Shown here: piece after piece, positions 35,735 through 45,428 of the stretch
Layout of the letters: every line of letters starts with the position of its first letter
Position numbering within the stretch: the first letter of the stretch is position 1
Assembly (NCBI GenBank): GCA_963813895.1
Contig: CAWFAS010000003.1
Coordinates: 248,001-312,000, forward strand
Length of the DNA stretch: 64,000 nt
Reading direction: 5' to 3'
Origin: DASZWJ01 sp963813895
Lineage (GTDB): Bacteria > Pseudomonadota > Gammaproteobacteria > JAURND01
The notes under the pieces: generated by a model
What the model saw: only the letters and a program-made list of their open reading frames with translations
Database searches by the model: none
What the model was told of the DNA's origin: nothing
Translations under genes and position numbers: made by a program

Positions 35735-38700
35735 TCACATAATTAAGCACGAGGACTGCTCATCGCTCGCGGCTGATATTTTAGTTTTATTATCCGGCAA
35801 CGCACCCAAAGGTGATTGATGTAACTCTTTACGTAACGCAGTTTTAACTTTATCTGCCAAGTGTTCTTGCTGATTTAAACTCAATAGTATGTTATGTTGC
35901 TTAATATAAGCATGTAACGCTGGCACTAAAAATGTAGGGATTAATTGCAGATCAACTGGCTCAAACTTGCTACCTTTAACACAGGCATCAATTACATGCA
36001 TAGTAATATTCACAGGAGCCGAACGATCCCAGGGACCGGCCGGATATTTTTTTTGGATTTCTGTGGTTATTGCGTAAACCAATCCTAAAATAGCTTTGAA
36101 CAATTCTGCATTGATTTGGATTGGTGTGTTCTGCTTGGGTGGTGAAAGAAAATGGTTAGTTCCAATGGGTACCATATTTTGAGAGGTGTGCTGTGGCTTC
36201 CTATCAGTATTTTTTTCCTGACCTGAAGCATTGGCATTACGAAACAACTGTTCAGATGTGAATCCATAGCGTGTTAAATAACTGAGAATTTTTTTTGTAA
36301 AAGAATGTTCTTTGCCATACATTGGATCAGAAATTAAAATACCGCAAACTTGTTGAGCAGCTGAAAGAGCATTTTCATCCTTTTTCAAGTGCTTAAGATT
36401 AACAGCGAGACGGGCAGAGGTCATAAGCACATGTGAGTGATTAAGCCCGTAAAGATCCTTTCGAATTATTAATAATTTTTTTAATAGACTATGTTCTTCC
36501 GACCAATTATCCAATTTTTTATAACAGATACTAAGACTCTCCATCACATCCTGCAACTGTTGGTGCCTCGAACCATAAAGCTTTTTCTGAATTAGCAGCG
36601 CTTGTGTTAGAGCAGACAAGGCTTTATCAGGAAAATTGTGTGCATTATAGGCATTGCCTAACTTTATAAGAGTTCTGGCGATATCCTCATGATCCTGAGT
36701 ATCGTACAATTTGTTTTGTTCGCTTAAGGCTTCTTCCAGAAGATCACATTGCTCTTGTGTGTAACCCAATTTTTTCTTTGCTTCGCTTAAATTAAACAAG
36801 ACGTTGATAACTTCCATGCGGTCACTTTCACCACAATATTTTTTTTCAATCGGCAAGGCTTGTTGAAGTAAATCGCATTGTTTTTGCGCATCACCAAGTA
36901 CGCCATGAACTTTGCTTAATTTTATCAACGTGTCAGCTACTTCTTTCTTTTCTTCATTTTTATAATGTCGTTTTTGAATCGAAAGTGTTTTTTCTAATAG
37001 ATCGCGTAATTTATGTGTTTCTTTTAATACCGAATAAGTATCACCTAAATGAAATAAAGTATCGAGTTGTTTGTATTCTCGATCACCCTTATAGTATTTT
37101 TCCTGGATTTGCAGCGAATTCTCTAAGAGTGAGCATTGTTTGTCGATATTTTTTAATGCGCCATAAATGTCGCTCAATTTTATCTGCGTTATGAGGGTAT
37201 CTTTTTCTAATGCTGAGCATTGTTGTTGTAATTTTTCTGCTGTCGTATCATCTAATTCTTTAGGAGTTTTCGAAATTTGTAGGTATTTATCATTTAAATT
37301 TTTCTGTTGAATAAGTAAAGCACGTTCCAGTAATTCGCGGGCTTGTTCTTTCTCACCTAGTTCGCTGTAATAGATATGGCCCAGTAGGGAGATAACTTTT
37401 GCCAGATGATGATCTTCTGGGCGCCCCCTATTATCACTACACTGGATGAGTGCCCATAAATGTGGGAAAAATTTTTTAGCAATAGGTTGATCCAAAACCA
37501 TCTCAACATGGCAGGCAATAAATTGCAGGACATGTTCAAGTAGTTGATGTTGTTCGACTGTAGATAATTGTTTTAGCACTGCCTGTTGGGTTAACTTATG
37601 TATACTAAGATCTCCATAAGTATCATGTTGCAACAGACCATGATCGATTAAAGCTCTCAGTCCTTGTGTTATATCTCCGATTTTAAGAGAAGGAGCGGAG
37701 ATACTCAGATTTTCTTGTAATAGTGAAAGTGGGATACCTTCAGACGCCACACAAGCTGCAATTTTAAGCATAAGCGCTATACAAGGATATTGATCTGTTA
37801 ATCGGAATTTGTTTAATAAAAATATTGTGTATAAAACATCATTAGGGTTTTTAATAGAAGTATATGGGTCATTTAAACTGAATAATTGCAAAACAAGCAG
37901 GCGATTATAATTTGCCAGAGTAATATTATTATTGCGGATAAAAGTAGTCGCCTGGGATAGAGCTAGGGGTAAGTTAGCTAGCGTATCAGCTAAGTTATTA
38001 ATTTCATTTTCATTAGCCTGGGGACATTTTCGGCGTATATAACGCTGAGTTTCTTCTAGACTGAATTTTTGCAAGGTGATACGAGGCAATAATTCCAAGT
38101 TGAGATTATCACCAATAAGTATAATATGCGATGAATGAGAGAAAAGATCTGACTCCGGTGCTGGCGGAAGAAAAGGATCTAACTTATTAAGATCACTAAC
38201 ATTATCAAAAATTATCAAAGCTCTTTTATCTTTTATATATCCATAAACTGATGAAACAGCTTCGGCAACTGAAACATTGGAACGGTTACATAATTCTTCG
38301 GCTAAATCTATAAATTGGGAAGCTAAATCATATTCAGCATGCAGCCATAATACAGCATGATAATACAAATTTTGATCCCCACACTTTACGCCCCGGCTAG
38401 CTAATTCTGCATAACGTGCTGCCAATTGCGTCTTACCAATTCCACCTTGATTTTTATCACCCTGAATAACTAAGATAGGATGCTCATTATGTAGTTGAGC
38501 AGCTAAATGGTTAAGAAATTCTGCTCTTCCTGTAAAATAAGCGTCAACCATTGGCAGCCTAAAACAATATGGCTTAGATGCTTCTGCAATGGATGCAAGT
38601 TGGGGAAATTTCGAAACATACGATCGCGAAGATTTCATGTCCGGGAGCTTGATATCCTCGCTTGAAGTAGTGATCGGCAGATTATTTTGTATTTTTTTAT

Positions 38701-39838
38701 CTTGAACAGTCATGAAATTAGATACAGATTTTATTTCTTTTTCATCTTCAATTTTATCCGAAGGAGGCATCACCTTATCTAGCTTGTCTTTTCCGCTGTC
38801 GACTGCTAAAAATTGTGTACCTTTAACTTTTTTCTCATCTGTCTCCAATAAAGGCATTTCGAAAGTAAATTCTTTTACGGATTGAAATTTATTGGTTAAA
38901 GTACTAGCTAGTCGATCACGGACCAGATGCGCCTCCCTTAGCAAGTCCACACTGACTTCTGATGCAAAAGCTTCCAGCAATATGAATTTCCTTTCCAATA
39001 GTAAATACAATAATTGTTCTGCTTGTTTTTGAGTATAACCATCCTCACTTATTACCTGATCAATTAAGGTTTTAAGGGTCGCGGTTGGAAGGAGTAATAT
39101 TCGTTTTGCAGTCTCAATAAATTCTTTTTTATCTGCCGGCTGTAACTGATCATAAAGTAATTTAGGTATCGGGCTGGATTGTCTATTGCCAGGATCTATA
39201 GCAGAATCTTCTAAAAATTTCAGAGCAGAGTCCGCAACAATTTTGATACTTTGGGCTTCAAGTTTGCCATCTCTCTCCTGAATGATAAATCCTAATTTAT
39301 TATCCTTCTCGCCAATCCAGTCCAAATCCAAAATAAAGGAAGCAATAGCATGCGTAGCGCCAAAGCTCTTCAGTGTTATTTTTGAATTTTCATTTACACT
39401 AATTTTGACTGACCCACCTTCTTTAACTCTTTTAATATAGTTTTCGACAAAACCTTCATTAAACGAAATAATGCCAGGTACGCATTGCGACATAACGTGT
39501 AAATCGGGTAATTTATATTCTTGGTCTGAATCTTCTTGAGCTCCAGCAGCTACCTGCAAGGAAAATTCAGTAGGTAAGGTTGGAACACCTAATAATTCGT
39601 ATATAGCTAAACCCAACCATTTTCTATACTCTTCATAATAGCGCCCAAAACCCGGTTTATTTTCTTGCGGTCTGGACCGGGTTCCAATCCACTCAGCTTT
39701 AGTTTTTTTCTCTATATAAAGTCGTGAATTAGTGGAATTACTTTGAGATAGTTTACTCTCCGGTTGTATTTCAAAGTCATCAGCCTGTCTGTGTTTCAGC
39801 ATCGGTATTAAAAAAGATTGTTTTTTTTCTTCTGTCAT
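35735..39838 (-). CDS. STAND (NB-ARC) NTPase with kinase-like N-terminus, TPRs and CaaX box (CLIM)
   Basis: 1367 aa from ATG 39838, with AAAGGAG upstream. Residues ~45-280 (WLGLAIYELLGVPTLPTEFS, ATHAIASFILDLDWIGEKDN) vaguely resemble HipA/actin-fragmin-kinase-like folds of Legionella effectors; tentative. Residues ~425-760 are an NB-ARC module: Walker A NQGGIGKTQLA near 464, Walker B RALIIFDNVSDL near 541, GLPL-like ANLPLALSQA near 622, then a winged-helix part. Residues ~830-1130 are kinesin-light-chain-like TPRs (GEKEQARELLERALLIQQKN). The end is EQSSCLIM. NB-ARC/TPR proteins act as ligand-triggered oligomerising switches, including anti-phage sensors, but the CaaX tail suggests action on host membranes. 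A YegD-like gene follows 25 nt downstream. Confidence 0.8.
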   Translation of the reverse strand: MTEEKKQSFLIPMLKHRQADDFEIQPESKLSQSNSTNSRLYIEKKTKAEWIGTRSRPQENKPGFGRYYEEYRKWLGLAIYELLGVPTLPTEFSLQVAAGAQEDSDQEYKLPDLHVMSQCVPGIISFNEGFVENYIKRVKEGGSVKISVNENSKITLKSFGATHAIASFILDLDWIGEKDNKLGFIIQERDGKLEAQSIKIVADSALKFLEDSAIDPGNRQSSPIPKLLYDQLQPADKKEFIETAKRILLLPTATLKTLIDQVISEDGYTQKQAEQLLYLLLERKFILLEAFASEVSVDLLREAHLVRDRLASTLTNKFQSVKEFTFEMPLLETDEKKVKGTQFLAVDSGKDKLDKVMPPSDKIEDEKEIKSVSNFMTVQDKKIQNNLPITTSSEDIKLPDMKSSRSYVSKFPQLASIAEASKPYCFRLPMVDAYFTGRAEFLNHLAAQLHNEHPILVIQGDKNQGGIGKTQLAARYAELASRGVKCGDQNLYYHAVLWLHAEYDLASQFIDLAEELCNRSNVSVAEAVSSVYGYIKDKRALIIFDNVSDLNKLDPFLPPAPESDLFSHSSHIILIGDNLNLELLPRITLQKFSLEETQRYIRRKCPQANENEINNLADTLANLPLALSQATTFIRNNNITLANYNRLLVLQLFSLNDPYTSIKNPNDVLYTIFLLNKFRLTDQYPCIALMLKIAACVASEGIPLSLLQENLSISAPSLKIGDITQGLRALIDHGLLQHDTYGDLSIHKLTQQAVLKQLSTVEQHQLLEHVLQFIACHVEMVLDQPIAKKFFPHLWALIQCSDNRGRPEDHHLAKVISLLGHIYYSELGEKEQARELLERALLIQQKNLNDKYLQISKTPKELDDTTAEKLQQQCSALEKDTLITQIKLSDIYGALKNIDKQCSLLENSLQIQEKYYKGDREYKQLDTLFHLGDTYSVLKETHKLRDLLEKTLSIQKRHYKNEEKKEVADTLIKLSKVHGVLGDAQKQCDLLQQALPIEKKYCGESDRMEVINVLFNLSEAKKKLGYTQEQCDLLEEALSEQNKLYDTQDHEDIARTLIKLGNAYNAHNFPDKALSALTQALLIQKKLYGSRHQQLQDVMESLSICYKKLDNWSEEHSLLKKLLIIRKDLYGLNHSHVLMTSARLAVNLKHLKKDENALSAAQQVCGILISDPMYGKEHSFTKKILSYLTRYGFTSEQLFRNANASGQEKNTDRKPQHTSQNMVPIGTNHFLSPPKQNTPIQINAELFKAILGLVYAITTEIQKKYPAGPWDRSAPVNITMHVIDACVKGSKFEPVDLQLIPTFLVPALHAYIKQHNILLSLNQQEHLADKVKTALRKELHQSPLGALPDNKTKISAASDEQSSCLIM

Positions 39839-40114
39839 GTTGCTAGCTCCTTTAGAAAAAAGGTATACTTTTTTCAGGGTTTCTTAGAATTTTTATTTAT
39901 ACATAAAAAAATTATTTTATGCTGATGTGATTTCTCGCGGGTATGATTATATAGGTTAATTTCTCATTATCCAATGTCCGTCATTTTTCAATCTGCATTT
40001 ATCTGCTGAGACGCATTGGATTACGGGCCAGCGTATTGCAAACACATAATAATGATTATGCTATACTAAGCATAAAAGGAGAATATTTTACAATGACTAA
40101 AGAGGGTTAATGTT

Positions 40115-40354
40115 ATGATTAAATTTACACGGATAGGAATTTTACTAATCACAACTGTGCTGGCGGGATGCCAAACTACCTCCTCTTATGCACCACACCC
40201 TGTCCAACATATAAAATATCCACCCTGTGGTCTTTATTACTATCCTCAATCCTCATTTATTCCTGCGACCCGACCCTATCCAAATAATATGAATATTCAA
40301 CGGCCATACGGATTTTACACAAATCCTGGATTTTTTGATTGGTTAGGACTTTAA
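40115..40354 (+). CDS. Small lipoprotein, Pro/Tyr-rich
   Basis: 79 aa. The signal sequence ends in the lipobox LAGC (MIKFTRIGILLITTVLAGC), so it is processed to a lipid-anchored protein. The mature part is rich in Pro, Tyr and Asn (YPPCGLYYYPQSSF) with a hydrophobic end FFDWLGL. No family recognised. Similar tiny Tyr/Pro-rich lipoproteins occur at 44819 and 59097 in this window. Confidence 0.7.
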   Translation: MIKFTRIGILLITTVLAGCQTTSSYAPHPVQHIKYPPCGLYYYPQSSFIPATRPYPNNMNIQRPYGFYTNPGFFDWLGL

Positions 40355-40521
40355 TAAAGCAAACGCTCTATTTTATTAATTATCGTTTAAAAACTAGGAG
40401 TTGGGATAGCAAACCTAGGAGATATTTATAATGTCTTTAACAGGAGTCAAGCGTCTATTGCGCAATTTTATGGGTATTTAGTACTATACTACATATATAT
40501 CATTTATCTGGAGGGTATGTT

Positions 40522-40785
40522 ATGGCACGCGGTGATAAATCCAAATATACAGACAAGCAAAAGCGTCAAGAAAATCATATCGAAGAAGGATATGAAAAAC
40601 GCGGAGTTTCAGAAAAAGAAGCTAAAAGAAGAGCCTGGGCCACCGTTAATAAGACAACGGGGGGAGGAAAGAAAAGCGGCTCGGGAAGAGGTAAAGCTAT
40701 CAACAAATCCCCTTCTGTAAAAGGGGGCAAAAAAGGCGGAGCCGCCAAGAAATCTACCGGGGGCAAAAAAGGAGGAAAGGCGGCT
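40522..40785 (+). CDS. Small basic Lys/Gly-rich protein (plasmid-stabilisation/Ku-associated type)
   Basis: 88 aa beginning MARGDKSKYTDKQKRQENHI, then EEGYEKRGVSEKEAKRRAWA, with a good ggagg upstream. This N-terminal core (K-Y-T-x-K-Q-K-R-x-A-x-H-I-E-x-x-Y-x-x-R-G-V-x-x-x-E-A-E-x-R-A-W-A-T-V-N) is a widespread short family. The C-terminal 40 residues are a histone-tail-like run of Lys/Gly. It probably binds nucleic acid. The frame starting at 40517 is a shadow. Confidence 0.75.
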
Positions 40786-40800
40786 TAATAATTAAAATAT

Positions 40801-41096
40801 TTTGGACTTCCGAGTTATTTTGATCCACCGCCAAACGCAAAAGACGCACAGCTTCTTGTTCATTTTTATCTATACCTATCCCCCGCGCAAGCCAAACTAT
40901 TTTGGGCTTTCGCATGACCTCGATTTGCTGCCAAACGATAAAGACGCACAGCTTCTTTCACATCTTTATTTACACCTATCCCTTCCTCATAATCGTAAGC
41001 TAATCTATATTGAGCTTCCGCATCATCTTGCACCGGTGCCGATTTTATTTTTGCTTCTAGGTCGCCACGTTTCTCTTGGTTTTGACCGTTAGCCAT
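40801..41096 (-). pseudogene. Truncated, frameshifted Sel1-repeat protein
   Basis: From ATG 41096 the frame gives one and a half Sel1 repeats (AQYRLAYDYEEGIGVNKDVK and EAVRLYRLAANRGHAKAQN) and then stops. In another frame the sequence continues GIGIDKNEQEAVRLL and RLAVDQNNSEVQNI to about 40801, the expected next repeat. A frameshift near 40890 has therefore broken it. It is a decayed paralogue of the intact gene at 41335-42234. Confidence 0.7.
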
Positions 41097-41167
41097 TATT
41101 GTTCTCCGGTTATAGTTAGGATTTGTTGATAATTCGTCAGGCCCTCAATCCACGTTTTACAAACTAG

Positions 41168-41244
41168 CTGTCATCCTGAGCGCAGCGAAGGATCTCCTTG
41201 AGATGCCACTAAATGGGGATCCTTCACTACGTTCAGGATGACAG
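41168..41244. repeat. Palindromic repeat (ctgtcatcctgagcgcagcg family)
   Basis: Arms ctgtcatcctgagcgcagcg.. and ..cactacgttcaggatgacag enclose gatctcc/ggatcc inner arms. The same family is at 45270-45347 and 53668-53760. Short half-site copies (tcaagatgacag, tcagaatgacag) follow it. Confidence 0.85.
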
Positions 41245-41334
41245 CCCAGTTCAAGATGACAGCCACGCTCAGAATGACAGCTGCGCTCAGATTGTGTCTG
41301 TGTTTTTTAGCTTCGGGTATAGTGGCAGCACCTA

Positions 41335-42234
41335 CTATTTTTTCATTGGGTTAAGCAGAGATGAACCCCTCGTAGACAGCATATTAGTATTATCTTGATT
41401 TTCTAGTGGTGTACTCGCGTTACTGTTTCCGGAAAAATTGAAATTCGGATAAGACGAAGAAGGCTGTTCAAAAACTATTTCCTTTGAACCATAATAATGG
41501 CTTACTTTCTGATCAGACAAAACTTGATGGGCTGCACCCTCACCTTGCGCCGCCGCTAAACTATAATAATGCCTTGCTTCATTGGGATCTTTCTTGACAC
41601 CTATCCCACTATTATAACAACTAGCCAAATTATTTTGGGCTCCTGCATCACCTTGATTCACCGCCAAACGATAAAGACGCACAGCTTCTTTGAAATTTTT
41701 TTCTACCCCTATCGCCTTCACATAACAATAAGCCAAATTATTTTGAGCTCCTGCATCACCTTGATCCACCGCTAAGCGATAAAGAGATACAGCTTCTTTA
41801 ACATCCCTATCTACGACTATCCCATTCTCATAACAGTAAGCCAAATTAAATTGGGCTGCCGCAAGACCTTGTGCCGCCGCCAAATGATAAAAATACACAG
41901 CCAGTATGATATTTTTATTTACACCTATCCCATTCTCATAACAACAAGCCAAATTATTTTGGGCTGCCGCAAGACCTTGCTTCGCCGCCATACAATAAAG
42001 ACGCACGGCTTCTTTCACATCCCTTTCTACTCCCATTCCTTTCTCATAACAAAAAGCCAAATTATTTTGGGCTGCTGCATAACCTTGGCCTGCCGACATA
42101 CGATAAAGAATTACAGCTTTTTTCATATCTTTATCTACATCTATCCCGTTCTCATAATTATAAGCCAACGTATATTTGGCTTCCGCATCTCTTTGTGGCA
42201 CTTCACGCTTTTCTTGTTGTTGTTCGCTAGTCAT
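41335..42234 (-). CDS. Sel1-like repeat protein
   Basis: 299 aa from ATG 42234, with AGGAGAAT upstream. Residues ~15-235 are six consecutive 36-residue Sel1 repeats, e.g. AAAQNNLAFCYEKGMGVERD and VKEAVRLYCMAAKQGL. The fold is TPR-like and binds proteins. The final 60 residues are Ser/Asn-rich and disordered. There is no signal peptide, unlike enhanced-entry (EnhC/LpnE-type) Sel1 proteins of Legionella, so secretion by another route or a cytoplasmic role are both possible. Near-identical repeats and two decayed Sel1 fragments on either side show local expansion and loss. Confidence 0.85.
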   Translation of the reverse strand: MTSEQQQEKREVPQRDAEAKYTLAYNYENGIDVDKDMKKAVILYRMSAGQGYAAAQNNLAFCYEKGMGVERDVKEAVRLYCMAAKQGLAAAQNNLACCYENGIGVNKNIILAVYFYHLAAAQGLAAAQFNLAYCYENGIVVDRDVKEAVSLYRLAVDQGDAGAQNNLAYCYVKAIGVEKNFKEAVRLYRLAVNQGDAGAQNNLASCYNSGIGVKKDPNEARHYYSLAAAQGEGAAHQVLSDQKVSHYYGSKEIVFEQPSSSYPNFNFSGNSNASTPLENQDNTNMLSTRGSSLLNPMKK

Positions 42235-42912
42235 TATTATTCTCCTGTTATGATTAAGCTATTTTTTGATTTTTTTAGGCAAATACCTCTCTTTTGATCA
42301 CACTGGTAGCGCACCTAACCTACAAAGTTGTTCGCAACCGCAAGTATTGTAACCCAAATACTGTTCTACTCGCTTGCATACTTGCGCTTGACGGCTATTT
42401 TCTCTATCCGATGAGGATCATCTATATTCTGTTTCTATGGCACTTTGATATAAATCGATTAATCCAATTATTCGATTCAGATATCTGTATTAAACAAGTG
42501 CTCTCTTATTCCTCACTTAGGTAATCATTTTTTTTTCTATTCGTAGAAGTGCACCTAAGATAAATTTAAGAATCTTATGATATAAATTTTATATAAAGCT
42601 TCAGGGTATATAACTCCCAGGGTTTCCGCACGGCTTGACAACATCAACAGCCCTAATTATAAGGTCATGCGAAAGCTCAAAATAATTTGGCTTTACTTTA
42701 TCAGCAAGGGCTTGGTGTAGATAAAGATATGAAAGAAGCTGAAGAAGCTGTGTCTAATAATGTAATTTTTTGATGGGCCTGTCATTCTTGAGCAATAGCT
42801 GCCAGCATGACAGCTATTTCAGAATGACAGTTATTTCAGGATGACAGAGCAGATCAGGATCACAGCAGCATTAAATTAAACCTGCTGAAGAGTTCTCTAA
42901 GCGATAGGGCAA
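42235..42912. other. Region with a Sel1 fragment and repeat half-sites, no intact gene
   Basis: About 680 bases. It holds the Sel1 remnant at 42664-42773 and, at 42778-42866, several tgacag / ctgtcat half-sites of the palindromic family seen elsewhere. The 76-codon frame at 42294 has no ribosome-binding site or recognisable sequence. Confidence 0.6.
42664..42773 (+). pseudogene. Sel1-repeat fragment
   Basis: Reads GHAKAQNNLALLYQQGLGVD and KDMKEAEEAVSNNVIF then stop: one Sel1 repeat and the start of another, without start codon or the rest of the gene. It lies in the opposite orientation to the intact Sel1 gene. Confidence 0.7.
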
Positions 42913-43608
42913 TTATAATTTACTTCTGACCACACTGGGAGCTTCCTCCTCAATTCGATCAAATCGAATAAGTTTATAAATTTCCTGTGCCTTATCAACC
43001 AAGGGTTGCAACTTATCACATCCCCAGGTATTCACTTGTCCAGTATAGTCATAGTTATCGACGGGTTTCCTATTTTGAGTATACGAGTAACAAAGGGTAC
43101 CTACGAGTTCTTGGGTGTCATTTCGTTGTGATAATTGCGGCATATTAAAATTAAAACCCACCCCGTGTGTTCCGGAATTTAATTGTGCATCGGCGTCTTT
43201 TTTCTTAAAAATTTCAATAGCTCGAACCTTTTCCTCATTTACGCGGGGACGAGCAGAGTGATTTGGTAATTTGGGTGCTTCAAAATTGAGATCATCGATT
43301 CCGCGCATTTTACAAATAGTCTTGAGCCTTCTTTCAAATGCCGGAGCTGCACAGCCTGAACTATGTATTGTTATACGCGACCCCAGGTTTTGAAGCTCTA
43401 TCATCACTGATAACAATGCTTCCAGAATGGCCTTTTTTTCCTCAGATAAACTGTTATAAAATTCATCCTGTTCTAAGACATTAAGTATGCTTTTAAATTT
43501 CTGAGAGCGGTATTCTTTAGTGTCTGCTACCCGGTTAATTCTTCTTGAAGCTAAATCAACAATGGCCTCACTTAACGTGCTTGGTTCTTTTTCTTTATCA
43601 TTTTGCAT
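42913..43608 (-). CDS. Unknown soluble 231-aa protein, effector-like
   Basis: Begins MQNDKEKEPSTLSEAIVDLA. No signal peptide or membrane helix. The first 110 residues are helical (FKSILNVLEQDEFYNSLSEE, KKAILEALLSVMIELQNLG). The rest is mixed, with a central disordered linker and CYSYTQNRKPVDNYDYTGQV near residue 180. I cannot place it in a family. The codon usage and isolated position next to Sel1 genes fit a lineage-specific, possibly secreted protein, but nothing shows a function. Confidence 0.55.
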   Translation of the reverse strand: MQNDKEKEPSTLSEAIVDLASRRINRVADTKEYRSQKFKSILNVLEQDEFYNSLSEEKKAILEALLSVMIELQNLGSRITIHSSGCAAPAFERRLKTICKMRGIDDLNFEAPKLPNHSARPRVNEEKVRAIEIFKKKDADAQLNSGTHGVGFNFNMPQLSQRNDTQELVGTLCYSYTQNRKPVDNYDYTGQVNTWGCDKLQPLVDKAQEIYKLIRFDRIEEEAPSVVRSKL

Positions 43609-43973
43609 ATGAAATCTCTAATTGAATTATTATAAATAAGCTCAACCTACTCAGAATCGCTTCCGAGTAAATGTTGAAAAATGTACTGAATCTAGCCAAA
43701 AATCTCCTTATGACCCATTTCATCTATAATTTTTAGTATGACTGCAGCAATTATGAAGCTTCCTACACAACCATGAGACTCATTGAAGATTTTACAGTTA
43801 TGGATTCAAGAAAATTTTGTTCACTTTGCTGTCGTCAAAGCCATTTTTTGTAAGTATGCTTATCAGCCAACTGGCTAATTATGATATAAATTAATTAAAT
43901 TAGTATTAAGTCGTTCAAGCTTTTTTAATTCTCCATATACTTGACAAGATTTAAAAACAACAGAGGAAAAAGC
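43609..43973. other. Intergenic region between divergent genes
   Basis: About 365 AT-rich bases. I see no gene, RNA or clear operator. It must hold promoters for the 231-aa gene (minus) and the DJ-1/PfpI gene (plus). Confidence 0.5.
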
Positions 43974-44672
43974 ATGTCCCCTAAATTAGGTATTCTGTTA
44001 TATGAAAATGTACAACCGCTGGATGTTATCGGTCCATGGGAAGTGTTTTCATTTTGGCAAAAAATTTCACCAACGCCAATTGATATGTATTTAATTGCAC
44101 AAAATGGGGGTTATGTCCCATGTGACAATCAGATAATTTTAAAGGCACATCGTGATTTTAATAGTTGTCCACAGTTAGATTATTTTGTTGTACCTGGCGG
44201 TCAAGGCAGGCTAAAAGAAACAAATAATGCCGATTTAATTGGCTTTATCAGCAAACAAGCACAAAAATGCCAGCACTTGCTGTCTGTTTGCACGGGGATG
44301 TTTCTGTTGCACAAAGCCGGCGTTTTATCTCACAAGTTAGTGACGACTTATTGGCGCGCCCTGCCAGAACTAAAATCTTTTCCGGAAATTAAAATAAGAG
44401 AGAGCCGAATTGTAAGAGATAAGAATATCTGGACTTCAGGGGGGGTATCAAGCGGTATTGATTTGGCTTTGGCGTTAATTGCGGAAGTTGCTGGAAAAGA
44501 AACTGCTGGAAAAATCCAGTTATTATTAGAATATTTTCCTAGTGATACTTTATATTGCAATAAGGATACATCTTCACTATTGCCGCCCTATTCTCCTGGA
44601 GTAAGTAATTGTAATTATCTTCCAGAATACATTTCAAGTTATATCAGCAGGAAGAAGAAGGCAGATAAATAA
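43974..44672 (+). CDS. DJ-1/PfpI-family protein (isonitrile hydratase-like)
   Basis: 232 aa from ATG 43974 (MSPKLGILLYENVQPLDVIG), which follows agaggaaaaa; the longer frame from 43941 lacks a site. The glutamine-amidotransferase-like fold shows the nucleophile elbow LLSVCTGMFLLHKAG with the active Cys, and the Glu in VIGPWEVFSFW. Family members are isonitrile hydratases, chaperone/glyoxalase-like enzymes or, when fused to AraC domains, regulators. No HTH is present here. A downstream region SGGVSSGIDLALALIAEVAG fits the family. The substrate cannot be told from sequence. Confidence 0.85.
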   Translation: MSPKLGILLYENVQPLDVIGPWEVFSFWQKISPTPIDMYLIAQNGGYVPCDNQIILKAHRDFNSCPQLDYFVVPGGQGRLKETNNADLIGFISKQAQKCQHLLSVCTGMFLLHKAGVLSHKLVTTYWRALPELKSFPEIKIRESRIVRDKNIWTSGGVSSGIDLALALIAEVAGKETAGKIQLLLEYFPSDTLYCNKDTSSLLPPYSPGVSNCNYLPEYISSYISRKKKADK

Positions 44673-44818
44673 GCGCTCCTAGAAATTTAATATTTCTTGT
44701 GTAATTTTATATTTTTGTTATATGTTTCTACGTTTTTATACCATTAATTAACTTATCCGGTTGGCAATAGTTTCACTTCTTAACTATAGTTTTAATATAT
44801 GAACGGAGGAGTTGCATT

Positions 44819-45187
44819 ATGGCAAGATTAATTAAAAAAACTATTATTGTGGGTGGGATTTTAGCGGCCGTTGGTCTAACCGGGTGCACGACTAATCCTT
44901 ATACAGGGCAATCGCAGTTGTCTAATACTGGAACGGGCGCAATACTTGGGGCGGCTGGTGGCGCAGCTATTGGTGGTATAGCAGGTGGCGGTAAGGGTGC
45001 GGCAATTGGAGCTGGTGCAGGCGCTGTAACAGGCGCATTAATTGGCAGCACAGTACCTAACAGTTATGCCTCCTATCCTGGATACTCAGGTTATTACAAT
45101 CGTAATTATTATTCAGGTTATTCTGGATATGGTAGGCCAGGTTATTACTCGGGGTATTATGGTGGGCCTGGTTACTACCCTTATTAA
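44819..45187 (+). CDS. Glycine-zipper outer-membrane lipoprotein
   Basis: 122 aa with GGAGG upstream. The signal peptide ends in lipobox LTGC. Residues ~40-80 are a glycine-zipper (GAILGAAGGAAIGGIAGGGK), typical of SlyB/Rickettsia 17-kDa-like lipoproteins that span or associate with the outer membrane. The last 45 residues are Tyr/Gly-rich repeats (GYSGYYNRNYYSGYSGYG). The role is likely envelope integrity. A sister gene is at 58512. Confidence 0.8.
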   Translation: MARLIKKTIIVGGILAAVGLTGCTTNPYTGQSQLSNTGTGAILGAAGGAAIGGIAGGGKGAAIGAGAGAVTGALIGSTVPNSYASYPGYSGYYNRNYYSGYSGYGRPGYYSGYYGGPGYYPY

Positions 45188-45269
45188 AACTAAAGCTATT
45201 ATCTCGATCGAAAATCGGGAGTGTAGTATGGAAGTATCATCCTGGATGAGGCTGTCATACTGAAAGTAG

Positions 45270-45347
45270 CTGTCATCCTGAACGCAGTGAAGGATCTCCA
45301 TGAAGTGCCATTACATGGAGATCCTTCACTGCGTTCAGGATGACAGC
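45270..45347. repeat. Palindromic repeat (ctgtcatcctgaacgcagtg family)
   Basis: Arms gctgtcatcctgaacgcagt and complement, continuing gaaggatctcca / tggagatccttc with a short loop; nearly perfect over ~35 bp per arm. Half-site copies lie on both sides. It sits between a plus and a minus gene that converge, so could act as a bidirectional terminator. Confidence 0.9.
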
Positions 45348-45428
45348 TACATTGAGGATGATAGTTCCACAGGAGGACAGCCTCGTTCAGGATGACAGCT
45401 AACCCGAGTATTTCTGGTTGGAACTTTC

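Noticed and set aside
35735..39838. Pure anti-phage (Avs-like) defence gene
   Set aside because: The NB-ARC/TPR layout would fit, but the CaaX tail and the effector-like neighbourhood favour a host target. It is kept as an alternative only.
42294..42524. 76-codon frame downstream of the Sel1 gene
   Set aside because: Odd composition, no ribosome-binding site, no conservation visible; region is rich in repeats.
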